Of a DNA stretch of 64,000 nucleotides, positions 10,801-21,499 are shown one piece after another; within the stretch, counting starts at the first letter, position 1; each line of letters begins with the position of its first letter. The notes under the pieces were generated by a model. That model worked only from the letters and a program-made list of their open reading frames with translations, had not been told where the DNA came from and made no database searches. This DNA comes from Caenorhabditis elegans (lineage: Eukaryota; Nematoda; Chromadorea; Rhabditida; Rhabditidae). The position numbers and the translations under genes were made by a program. Location: positions 1,116,001 through 1,180,000 of the forward strand of contig NC_003282.8 in NCBI RefSeq assembly GCF_000002985.6. Direction: 5' to 3'.

Positions 10801-12752
10801 ATGTTTTCCACCACTTGGATCGTCGCGTCTCTGGCACTTTGCGCCGCTGTCACCTGCGCTGTGAGCACCGAGGCTCCTGAGAAGGTAAGCGTTACTGTTG
10901 GTTCTGTTGGAACTAGGAAAAACGGACTGTAAGGTTACTGTAGCTTGATAGATAACTTGATTTAGACACGTTAAAAAGTAAAGCTGTTATAGATATTTGA
11001 CTAAATCTTGATGTATTGTCAGTAGGTATAATTAGTTGTATTCAAGTTATTAAGATTAGGTTTATTCCGTATCACGTGTGCATTAGTATGTATCACGTAA
11101 GGGTTACCTATACTATATTGTGATATCCTAAATAGTAAGTCTAAATAAGATTACTTGCTAAGGTGTAACTTGAATCGGACAGAAAATTTAGAGGTAATAA
11201 GATTTCTTGATGAAATGCTATGTTGATTAAGCGTAGATATATTTAATAGAATTCAACTTATTAGGAAGGTTAGTATACATTTAACTAGTTTCTTTTACCT
11301 AGGTTCTGCTCCTGGAGTTACTGTGGCTAGATGTAGCTAGACCTTAAATATATGTACCTTAAATAGGATGTAGGTCTAATTCAAATTAAACACGTTACGA
11401 ATATGGCACATTATTTAATCCGATACAAAGGTAATACTATAAGTAGGCATGTATATTGAATAGTATTCAGGGAGGTATATTAGGACTAATTAAATACTTT
11501 TGAGATTAAGTAGTAACTGTTAAATACTGAAAGTGTAATAATTGTTTAGCTTTTAATATTTACCATCATTCATTTGAAGTACTTGTTCTAGGTAGCTTAC
11601 TATTAGTATAGGAACGTAATCAATACCTACCTTTGAATCTAGACTAGTTTAGAATTTAGTACTAGAAAAAAATTATCAGTAAGTATGAGCGAATAAAATT
11701 TTATGTCCAATTTTCCAGCAATCCGACGTCAAGGACGCCCCAGCTGGAGCTCACTATGGCGGTGGCTACGACAACGGACCATCCTACAACCAACCCCAAT
11801 ACCCAGTCTACCAGTTCCCAAACTTTGACGTCAACTATTGCTCTGTCCACGCTTCCTTCCCACTTGTCGGTCTTAGAAGTTAGTTTTAACAACTTTCCTA
11901 CGGGTCCCGTTCACCTTAAAACTTCTAGAGCACCATCGCGGTCACCACAGAGGCGACCGCGTGAAGAGACAAGCCTACGGAACCCCAGCTCAAGATTCCA
12001 ACTACAACAACAACCAGCAATACGATGCTCCAGCCTACGGACCATCCTTCATCCAGAGACCACGCCCGTTCGAGCGTCAGGCTTGCAGAAACACCGCCAT
12101 CTACTCGCAGGAGTCGTGCCAGAACTGCTGCTCCATCTCGTCCCGTGCCGCTGGAAGCTCATCGGTTAGTGCGGGTCAGAGCTATAGCTTTGGTTTATTT
12201 TTAGACTTAGGTTTAGGCTTAGGCTTAGGTTTAGGCTTAGGCTTAGGCTAAGGCTTAGGCTTAAGCTGAGACTTAGGCTTAGGCACAAGCTTAGGCTTAA
12301 AGTTAGGCATAGGCTTAGGCTTAGGATTAGGCTTAAACTTAGTTCCACCTGTTTTAAGGTCTAGAAACTGTTTTTAGCGTCTGAAAATCATTTTTTGTAA
12401 TTTTAACGCAGTTTTTAAGCAAATTTTGAGGCCTAAGCTCTTTTGCCTCTACGAAACATATTTGAGGTTGCAAAGCAATTTTTAGTGTATCTGAGAACAT
12501 TTTTCCGAGTTTAAAAGCTCGTTTTTAGTTGCCTGAAGCTCGTTTTCCCCCCAAAAATCTCTCCAATTTTGCAGAAAGTCGTCGGAATTCTGATGATCTT
12601 CGACCCGAAGCTGTCCGCCGACAAGAAGCACCACAAGAAGGACGACGACTTAAACTCGGTGAGCTCACAACTTTTGAAACCCTGCCAAATTTATTTTTTT
12701 TCAGCCAGACCGTGCTCTTCAATGCGTGTGCTGCACCTCGAGAAGAGTGTAA
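10801..12752 (+). CDS. Secreted Cys-patterned protein, paralog of the divergent 331-aa gene (PERM-2/PERM-4-like), 203 aa
   Basis: Five exons, 10801-10884, 11719-11878, 11929-12164, 12575-12658 and 12705-12752, total 612 nt with all phases consistent; the second intron is only 50 bp. Residues 1-20 are a signal peptide, then a Gly/Tyr/Asn/Gln-rich region, a KHHRGHHRGD stretch, a VKRQ dibasic site, and a second YNNNQQYDAPAYGP region. Cysteines at 69, 134, 145, 148, 149, 195, 197 and 198 reproduce the paralog exactly (C-x10-C-x2-CC, C-x-CC), and GILMIFDPK matches its GFLAITKDD. It lacks the paralog's long acidic insert and Ala/Pro-rich tail. Predicted to be secreted and cross-linked into an extracellular layer. 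Inference from recalled gene neighbourhood: an eggshell PERM-2/PERM-4 family member. Exon 2's end (AGA A/gttagt) was chosen because it alone gave a good donor in the right phase. Confidence 0.85.
10885..11718 (+). other. Intron 1 of the 203-aa gene, unusual composition
   Basis: This 834-bp intron almost lacks the A/T homopolymer runs seen in every other intron here and is instead scattered with tag, cta and gtaggt trinucleotides. I see no open frame or RNA gene. It may be a decayed insertion or under a compositional constraint; nothing firmer can be said. Confidence 0.4.
12185..12345 (+). repeat. Telomere-like TTAGGC array inside intron 3 of the 203-aa gene
   Basis: About 20 degenerate ttaggc units in one orientation, starting near gacttaggtttaggc, lie within the intron between exon 3 (ends 12164) and exon 4 (starts 12575). 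Variants such as ttaagc and ttaggt show it is old. Confidence 0.85.
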
Positions 12753-12822
12753 TTCAACTAATTCCACGTGGCCAACTATTTTATCGATTTTTTTCTTTAA
12801 AAATTGTTTTCTTCAGTCAATC

Positions 12823-12828
12823 AATAAA
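12823..12828 (+). promoter_or_regulatory. Polyadenylation signal AATAAA
   Basis: aataaa lies 71 nt past the stop of the 203-aa gene. The remaining 320 bp to the IL-17-like gene's stop (13148) hold no feature I can support; the two genes converge here. Confidence 0.7.
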
Positions 12829-13147
12829 TATATATCGTACTTTGAACCAAAAAAAATATTCATTTGACATATAAAGAACCAAAAAAACTACCCGATTAGT
12901 GTGGAAAAATGGGGTCAAAGGACAAAAAGTGAAACAAATAGGAAATCGAGAAATGCAAATTATGAAATGAGACGGAAAAATTGAACATTTAATGAAAATG
13001 ACACAAAAAATATCGGTTTTTGGCAAAATTCAGAATTTTAGGCGAGGGTTTTTTTTCAATTTATACAGAAAACAGCTGAGATCACAAAAATAGGGAAAAA
13101 ACTTTGGATTCTAACAATCTACTACTGATATGATGAAACAAATGATG

Positions 13148-16100
13148 CTAAAGTGGTGTTGATGGCGGTGTTGGCAGGGAATGCGAGTGGGTTCCCGAGC
13201 TGATGTGGTTCTGAAAAAATCAATAATTTTTTTTTTTGGAGAACGGGATGAGGAAGCTTTGTCTATACCGCGGTTGTGAAATTGAACTTTTTTAAAAATG
13301 AATATCAAGAAAACGCCTGTGGAATTAAAATTGAAACTTCTTTTGTTGGTTCAGGGCAGATAATATAGTGATTTTTCAGCTCTAACAGTTTGTTTTAAAA
13401 TAAAACAATTACATTTCGAAACTTACAATCTTTCTTATAAATGGAAATTATTAAAGCATTGTGAAATCTTTGCAGCGCATTTGGCTTAGTGGCAAACCTT
13501 TTGAAAAACATGTTAGAAACTTTTCGGGTTGAATTTCTTTTTTCATAGATTTCTCCCACTTTTTAATAGTCCAAATTTGCAAAAAAAATCATTTTAAATC
13601 CTTAATCCCAAAAGCGGAAATGACGTGGTTTGTTTGTTTTTTCTGGACCTTTTTTTTTCCTTTTTTTTGGGATGAAAAAATTCGCAAAAAATTTTCCCGT
13701 GGTGGAGAGTTGAACTCATTACCACCCGAAAAAGTGTGTCAATTCCAGCAGCTTGTTTTGAATTATATCCATCTATTGCCTGATCTATTGTTCGCCTATT
13801 CCCAATTTTTTTGCACATCAAACCAAAACAAGCTGACTCACCGAGAACACCGGAACACACGCAAGTGCGACTTTTTGTACTCGTTCCACATATTTGTCGC
13901 ACGAGTCGTCGAAGAGCATCACTCGCATGTTGTACATCATTGGCTCGCAGTGGATTATGCCGCCTTGAAAATATTAGGTTTATCTGGTGTTTTTGGGCGA
14001 TTTGAGTAGAAAATTTGAATTCAGCAAGGTTTATTATGGTATAAACCTAGGATTTTTACATTTCTACTAATAGTAAAATAGTTTCCTATGTACTAAAATT
14101 CCAGAAATTACTATTTTTGACTTATGAACTTTAAAGCTCATATCTCAGTTGCCTTTAAATTTATCAAAATAATGTCAACTGGCAAAATATTTTTCATTTA
14201 TTTTTCTTTAACATAGTAAAAAATAAGTTTTGATATCAATAACTTGAACCGAGTTACAAGCTGTTAAAGTGATCTACAAGACATGGTGCATCGACCCCGA
14301 ACTTTGACCGCTTTTATTTCGATTATCTTTGGTGATATAAAAAATTTGTTAACTACCAAAATATTGCTTGTCAACTTTTCTACAACTTTGTAGTCGATTT
14401 TATTTTTTTATCATCAAGTTGAACCGAGATATAAGCTGTTAAAGTGAGCTGCGAGACATGGTGCATCGGCCCCGAACTTTGACCGCTCATATCTTGATTT
14501 TCTTTGGTGTTATCAAAAATTTGTTAACAAACAAAATATTGTTTATTAATTTTTCTATAACTTTGCAGTTAAGAATTTGTTGGTACGGTTAAGGTTAACC
14601 CAGTTATCAACTGATAAAGTCATAGTGCATCCACCAACTGAGTGTTGCTCAGAACATTTTCCAAGATCAAGTTAATATCAATTTTTGCAATTTTTCTGAT
14701 CTGTCGCAGCTGAAACTTCTAACTTGATATAATATTTCATCAAGTTTAATTCCCAGTGTCTAAAAATGCGGAAATTCCAACTTGAAGATCAGTTTCTTGC
14801 ACTTTTCCGTGACTCGGTGACAAAATCGAACACCAAAGTTTTGTTTATTCACTCAAGTTCAGCTGTGTGTATGACACATTGTCTGAATATTTGTTTTGAG
14901 CTAACAATAAGTATATGTAATCAGGTGTGAAAAAGTATACCGAAAACAATTATTTTAAGTCAAATTGCACTTATATTTTGATCAAAAATAAGAAAATTTT
15001 GAGCATTTAAAGTTGAGTAAACCAAATTTAGTTGATGCACCATGGTTAGCTTTTAGTTAAAAAGCTTAAATCCTAGTTTAACCAGCTGATAGGAAAATAG
15101 TTTGGCATACAAACTGTAGAAAATTAAATTCTAAATATTTTGTTAGTTAAACGTTTTAGGATAAAATCAATGACAACAAAGACATAAGAGGTCGAAGTGA
15201 AGAATTCATCCATGCACCATGTCTTGCAATACTAATTCATTTATGACAATCCCTAGACATTCCATTTCCCCTTGAAAAATACAAGCTAGGTTGCAAAATC
15301 GAACATCGACAGGTGAAAAACCATGTTTCAGGAAACTTTTGCTCGCCTACTATTCTATCAAGTCACCTGCCAACAAAGTGACGAACATGCACAAAATCGA
15401 ACATTTTTGATAATTCTACTTTTTTATCGAACACCAGCAGGTGTTATATATACTTTTTTGTTGTATTTTGTGCAGCCTAAGGATCAAACTTGTGTTGAGA
15501 GCAAAATTAGATGTCAAATTCTCAGAAGACGGGGTTACGCCTAAGCCTACACCTAATCCTAAGCCTAAGCCTAAGCATGCGCCTAAACATAGGCCTAAGC
15601 ACTAGGCCTAATCCTAAGCCTAAGCTTAAGCATTGACCTAAGCTTAAGCCCGACCTCTGCGAATGGAAAGTTGGACAAATTTGAAATTTTAGCTCAAAAC
15701 TTATAGTCGGCATAACTTTTTTTGAAAAATTTTCAGAACGCATCATTAAGAAATTCGCGGTTTTAAATTATTTTTAGTATAAAAAGCCAAGCCTCAGATT
15801 TTTTCCAGCAGTTTTTTTTCCCGGAAATACTCACCATGAACCTTCACATGCGGACAGGAACACTCGACTTCTGAAATTGCGGCGGGTATCCTCTGAAATA
15901 ATGTGTTATGAGTGTCTGGCGGTGCCATGGTTTAATTAACTGAAGCTCGAACAAAAGTTCATCTAATTTTTGATCCTCTTCCTCATTTGACAAGTGTTAT
16001 TATAAGGAAACTAGCAATTTATAATGCACCTTGGCTTTTGGCTACGTGCAAATTCCCACAAAAACTCTTACTTTCTCGTCGTAATTCAAAATGTGATGAT

Positions 16101-16764
16101 ATGGGCATATGGATCGTTCGGATAACGGTTGATCCGGTAATACTTCTGATGATTTATCGATTGACGGCTCCGAGCAATCCCGGGATTTTGGTGTGAGCAT
16201 GTGTCGGTGCAGGGGTTGGTATTCGAGAAAGATCTGAAAAAATACTTTTTTTTAGAGTTTTAGTACGTTTTTCAGGGATTTTTCTGAGAAAAGTTCAAAT
16301 TCCAGCTAATCGGCTAAACAACACGCGCCTGCGGGATAGTGGAGTGTCGTTTGGAATTCGAAAACCTACTTGATTTTGATTTTTAAAACGGCATTTTTCT
16401 TGAAATTTCGAATTTTTCCTTTTACTGCCACTTCAAAATTCAAATTCCCGCCGAAATTAAACGGCTAAACAACACGCACTGGCGGATTAGTGGAGTGTTG
16501 TTTGGAATCAAAAAAGTTTTTAAGACTTGATTTTGGAACTTTTTTTGTTCAAATTTTCACAAGTTTTTCAAGCTTTAAAAGGAATTTACAAATTTTTCTG
16601 GAAGTCACCTGTGAATCTGGCTGGAAAAACGAGAACATATCCTCATCCCGTCGATTTATAAGCCTTGAGAACGCCTCGTGCATTTGCTGATTCGCCGTGC
16701 TCGCACACGTTTCTGCGCTCCTTTTCTGATGCCTTCGTGTTATCCGAGCGTCCAGTGATAATAA
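13148..16764 (-). CDS. Interleukin-17-like cytokine (ilc-17 family), first exon not found
   Basis: Exons 16609-16764, 16072-16233, 15835-15892, 13842-13963 and 13148-13210 join in frame to 186 residues plus stop. The core reads SERSICPYHHILNYDEKRIP, then EVECSCPH, GGIIHCEP, VMLFDDSCDK and VALACVPVF. This is the cystine-knot layout of IL-17 (RS..PW....D..RYP, then a Cys-x-Cys pair, then paired cysteines near the end). Upstream lies a basic pro-region (TRRHQKRS) that may be a cleavage site. A signal peptide is expected but must lie in an exon above 16764. Known: C. elegans has three IL-17 homologs, of which ILC-17.1 is secreted by sensory neurons and acts through ILCR-1/2; I recall one of the others on cosmid C44B12. 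The acceptor at 13964 (ttttcaag) is weaker than usual. Tail PTPPSTPL is Pro/Thr-rich. Confidence 0.8.
14100..14645 (+). repeat. About 175-bp tandem repeat with acatggtgcatc motif, inside an IL-17-like gene intron
   Basis: Units contain actttgaccgctcatatct and end in agacatggtgcatcg; motif copies at about 14283 and 14458 are 175 bp apart, with decayed neighbours at about 14118 and 14615. Related units recur at 9250-9440, 10490-10560, 15040-15220, 17190-17900, 18150-18430 and 23300-24110. Confidence 0.7.
15535..15655 (-). repeat. Telomere-like GCCTAA array
   Basis: About 15 degenerate copies of gcctaa/gcctaagc (minus-strand ttaggc) in an intron of the IL-17-like gene, starting just after a ggggttacgcctaag junction. 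Confidence 0.8.
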
Positions 16765-18550
16765 CTGTAAATTTATTGAACTTTATTCCTGTACACTGAT
16801 TCTGCGAATTTATGTTAAAATTTTTTTTGAACTTCTTAGAATCAAGTGGGGGAGTATACATAATTGGCGGGTATTCAAATTTGAAAAAAAAAAAGTTTTT
16901 TATTTCTCCTTTATGTTTCAAATATAATGGCACAGCATTTTCCCCCTAAATTAAGCGTAATTGGCGGGTTAGCTTAGACATTTTCAAGGAATGCAACAGG
17001 ATTTTTTTCATTCAAAAATATTTGAAGTTAGTAAACAAATGGAGCAGACAGAAAAAGTACTTCCTGAATGATTTTATAACTTTTTTCTAAGATTTTTTGT
17101 TTCAAAAACTATAATTATTTAAAAATAATGGCCAAGTTTAGTTTTCACGAAGAACAAGGAACGTTCCACAGAGATATTGGCTCGTTGCATCATGTCTTGG
17201 ACCACTTTGACAGCTCATATCTCTGTTGGTTGTTGAGATATCAAAAAACTTTTAACTACAAAATTGTAGAGAAATATGTGGAAAACAATTTACTAGTTAA
17301 TAATTTTTCAATAAAACCTATCATAACCAAGATACCACCTGTCAAAGTTATACCAAGTCCCAAAATGATGTCTTGGGCCCTGTCTACTTTGATAGCTTAT
17401 ATCTCTGTTGGTTTTGAAGATATCTAAACACTTTTAACTATGAAATTGTAAAAAAATGTATTTAGAACATTTTTGTAATTAACTTTTTTTTTTTAGAAAA
17501 TAAGTCATAACTAAGATACCGCCTGTTAATGTTGTAGCAAGTCTCTGGTCGAAGACCTCCAATAACTCGGTGGTTTCACTCAATATCAAAGGTAGTTATA
17601 TAATTTATTATTCGCTTTTTAGAAATTTTTAGTGGCGCCGTCAGTAACCAAGATGTAAACCTTTGTCTTTCAACTCCAGTTCGATGCACCATGTCTTTCA
17701 ACCTTTCTACTTTGAAATCCTATAACTCATCTGTTTCAAAAAATATCAAAAATTGTTTCACCACAAAACTTTAGATAATTAAATAACATATATTTTACAG
17801 TTGACTTCAATAGCCAAACTACCAAGTTTATAGGTCATAGACATTTAAACTCAAAAATCTTTTTCAAAGTTCGGTAATTCTAATTTTCAAGAACTTTACC
17901 AATAAGTTCTTCTATACTTCCTGCCAAATTCTTAGAATATTGAGTAAAGGTGGATGCGACATTTTAATAATCAATTACACCTTCGTTGAAAAGTTGAAGT
18001 AATTGTGAGCGAACGAAAAACAAACTTATACTGGAAAAATGTTATTGCGTTCAGGCTATGAAATAAGTTTAAGTTGGGCACAAAAGTTCAAAAGATGTTT
18101 TTTTTTCTGTTAAGGTTTGCTGATTAGTGGGCTAGAATTATTCAATTGAAATCGAGACGAATTTTGACAGCTGATATATTCGTGTTTTTATGATATCAAC
18201 AGGCGTTATTGTGGAAAATCATTGAAAAAAATCCAACTGAAAAACCATACAACGCCCCATGTCTTGCACACTTCTACTGTAACAACTCTGTTTTTTTTCA
18301 AGTTATTGTGTAGGTCAAACTACATTTCTATACAAAAACCATACATGGAATATTTTTTAGTACACTTTTTATTTTTTTTACTTAATGGCGCATGAGATAT
18401 GGGGTTACAAAGCCATGCTTTGCACCACTTCACTTCAACAGCTTATATTTATAATTAAACTTAATTTATTAAAACATTTCATGTTTTATTGCTATAGAAA
18501 AACTTTTAAGGAACATTTCTCCAGTTAACAAGTTTTTGATAACCCCAAAG
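16765..18550. other. Repeat-rich region upstream of the visible IL-17-like exons
   Basis: Mostly decayed units of the acatggtgcatc family (17190, 17370 and 17695 about 180 bp apart for the first two). The missing first exon of the IL-17-like gene should lie here or further right, but no minus-strand ATG with a hydrophobic leader and a phase-0 donor was convincing. Confidence 0.5.
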
Positions 18551-18562
18551 ACAATTCAGAAA

Positions 18563-18958
18563 TACCGTATATCTTCTATTAATATGGCCTCCCTATTAGA
18601 CTTGCACTCCCTATTAGTATTGCCCCTCGGAGACCTTCCGAAAATTAGTATTGCACTCTCTAATAGTCATACCGTCTCGCTAATTTCAGGATTTCAAGAA
18701 CATTTTTTGCCTATTTTGCAACAGTTTTCACATCATTTCTACGAGATTGAAGTTTTTTAAATTATATGAAAATCAAATTTTCTGAATTTTTACATATGAT
18801 TCGAGCTTTTTCAGGAAAAAACTAGTAAGCTCAAAGTCAGAAAATGTTCTGAAAATTAGTATTGCACTCCCTAATAGTCTTGCACTCCCTATTAGTATTG
18901 CAAGCGGGAAGACCATCGAAAAATAGTATTGCAGCCATATTAATAGAAGAAATACGGT
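18563..18958 (+). mobile_element. MITE-like element with accgtat...atacggt ends, copy 1
   Basis: Starts near accgtatatcttctattaa and ends near ttaatagaagaaatacggt, a terminal inverted repeat of about 25 bp. Inside are repeated attagtattgcactccct segments. A second copy in the opposite orientation is at 50822-51218. No coding capacity. Confidence 0.8.
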
Positions 18959-19548
18959 AAGCCAACAAAGCTAAAGGGCCTTACTATGTACTAACTTCAA
19001 GTTATATAACAGTTCTAAAAATTATAATTTTAACTAGTGAGAAAAAGTGTTGTCGATTTAAATCATTTTAAGCGTACTTTTCAAACCTTAACCCATAACC
19101 TACCATAACAAAAATCTGAAAAAGTTGTGCTAGAATTCGGGTGTAGTTCATAATATATCAGTATATAAGATCTGAATACCAGTTTTCTGAATATTTTCCA
19201 GAATGACAAAAAGTTTTTAGCAGGAAATATTCAAGTCTAATAGATGTGCTCCTTCATCAACCCCACCCACTTGCTCAAAGAGCTCCGCCCAGTTTTGACA
19301 TTAAGCTCCGTCTAGGAGTTCTTTGGGAAGCTGGAGCATGCAGAGAGCACAAAGGGGGCGGAGCCAACGCGACTTTTGAAGGTCGGCGGAGCAGGAAGAA
19401 AGAAAAAGCTGTGATTTTTGGTGTTTTTTGTAGTTTGATGGTAGGTTTAGGATCAATTCAAAGATGTTGGCCGCTTTTTTCACAGAGTTTTTTTTTGAAA
19501 CTCATATGAATATTTAACGTCGTTGATAAAATAACACGGTATTTACGT

Positions 19549-19971
19549 CAGGGGTGTGCGGAAAATTTGCCGAATTTGCCGAGCACGGCAAATTTCAAAA
19601 AAGGAGATTTGCCGAATTTGCCGAGCTCGGCAAACTTCGAAATTTGCCGCACACGTCAAAAATTTGACAGTACAATTTTGACTAAAACTATTGATTTTTT
19701 AGCCAAAAATTTAGTAAAATGACACAAAATTGAGCTATTTTGATGCTTAAACAGACATACTACGCGGAACTTATTCAGAAACCAGATGTGTGTTAAGAAT
19801 TCAGTAGTTTTGGTGCTCTAAAAAACATAAAAAATATCAAATTTTTCCGAGTTTGTTAAGCACGGCAAATTTGCCGAATTTGCCGTGCTCGGCAAATATT
19901 GAAAAAAGAGATTTGCCGAATTTGCCGAGCTCGGCAAATTTTGAGATTTGCCGCACACCCCTGATTTACGT
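19549..19971 (+). mobile_element. Palindromic element with caggggtgtgcgg...ccgcacacccctg ends, copy 1
   Basis: Perfect 13-bp inverted ends enclose repeated gccgaatttgccgagc segments and an AT-rich core with gacagtacaattttgac. The related copy at 49384-50023 shares the core in the same orientation. Non-coding; probably a non-autonomous DNA transposon family. Confidence 0.8.
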
Positions 19972-20639
19972 GATCTGTGTATTTTTTTGTTATAAATTGG
20001 AATTTGATGGTGGAGTAGCGTATGTAGTTTTTGTGCTCTAACGTTGAAAAAATTTAAAAAATTTATTAACTTTTTCTAATTTTTCAATAATTTTTCCAAA
20101 TTTTTCAGAATTTTTTTTGGTTTAATTTTGCGAATAAATGAAGTCATTTTTGACATTTTTGTGTTTTCCGGCTATATTAATATTTTTCGCAAACTGTAAA
20201 AAAATTCATTAATTTTTTATGACTTTTTTAAAATTTAATTTTTTTAATTTTTTAAACTTAAAAAAAACTTCATTTATTTTGAATTTCCGCGCAGATGAGT
20301 GACGTTTTTGCGTTTTCCGGCTTTTTATTAATTTTCATTTCAGAGTTTCGGGAATTATCAAGTTTTCGTTTTTTGGAAAAATGTCTGAAAATTTTTTTTT
20401 TAAGTTTCACATTATAAAACAAAGAACAAAACACCAAAAAAACCGGAAAACGCCAAAATTTCGAAAATGACGTCACTCCTTTACAAATTTTTTTTCAAAT
20501 TCAAAAAAATGATACAAAAAAATTTAGAAAAATAATATAATTTTTTTACAAAAAAAACCCACAGACGGTACTCCTAATTTCCGAAAAAAATCCAATTTTT
20601 TTAAACTTTGGAATGTAACTAAAATTATCAAAATTATTA

Positions 20640-20965
20640 TAGTTATTCTTCATTTCAGCAAAGTCTGTTGTTCGTTCGTGATTAAAACAGGTCTAGGTTA
20701 CCACGTCACTGACCTCAATGATCCATATTTGTTGACCAGCACACCCTCTACGGACCATTAATTACGTCTGTTTTGTTTCAATTTTCGCACCCAGTAGCTT
20801 TTTTTTTACTTTGTAGAGTTCATTGTCACTTTTGTTCCGGAATTGTCATGACATCATTGTCAGTATGTGATGTTAGCCGGAAGTGGGTTCTTTGCAGTCA
20901 AACATCAGGGCTCTGGTCAGCGGTGTAACTTGGTTAGGAGCTCGCAGAGCAGGTCAATTTATTTT
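20640..20965. other. Low-repeat island, possible regulatory DNA
   Basis: About 320 bp of balanced-composition sequence between repeats, for example gaccagcacaccctctacgg. No open frame with splice support on either strand. It is a candidate promoter or enhancer for the IL-17-like gene. Confidence 0.35.
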
Positions 20966-21087
20966 AATGAAGTTGACCTTTTGAACTGGAAATATCTCTT
21001 TTTTTTTGAAACAGTAGAGATAAAATTTGGCCTTGTTAAGAATTATTTATATATGAAATAGGGAAATATATTATAGATATTCATGGG

Positions 21088-21470
21088 ATGTCCGGCAATT
21101 GCCGTTAGGAAAATGTGACAAATCAACAAAACGCCGGTTTGCCGATTTGCCGGATATATTCATTTCCGGCAAAAGTTACCGATTTGCCGGAAATTTTGAT
21201 TTTTGGCAAACTGCCGATTTGCCGTAACATCAAGTTGCCGGAAGTTTTTAGAGGGATTTTTATAAGACGGAAACACTTGAAACTGTGCCTTTTAAAAAAA
21301 TGTTCCCGTTTTTTAAAATAAATGTAGGAACATTCATAGGATATGTACAATTGTGGCAATTAAAATTGAAAATCTGAAATTTCCAAAAAAAAATTTTGCA
21401 AAACTACAATCTGCCGAAAACTTTTGCCAAATTGCCGCTTCTTTAGCAAAGTTGGCAAATCAGCGATTTT
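21088..21470. repeat. gccgatttgccgg palindromic repeat, left of the LINE
   Basis: Multiple inverted copies of gccgatttgccgg / ccggcaaatcggc around AT-rich spacers. Relatives are at 23131-23262 (a compact copy with caagggtgg...ccgcccacttg ends), 25133-25530 (ending ttgccgcccaccctt), 27133-27200, 50463-50564 and 52065-52138. Confidence 0.7.
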
Positions 21471-21499
21471 CTGGTTTATATATATTCATTTATACCGGA

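Noticed and set aside
12166..12348. Leu/Ser repeat frames over the TTAGGC array
   Set aside because: Direct product of translating the telomere-like hexamer; lies in an intron.
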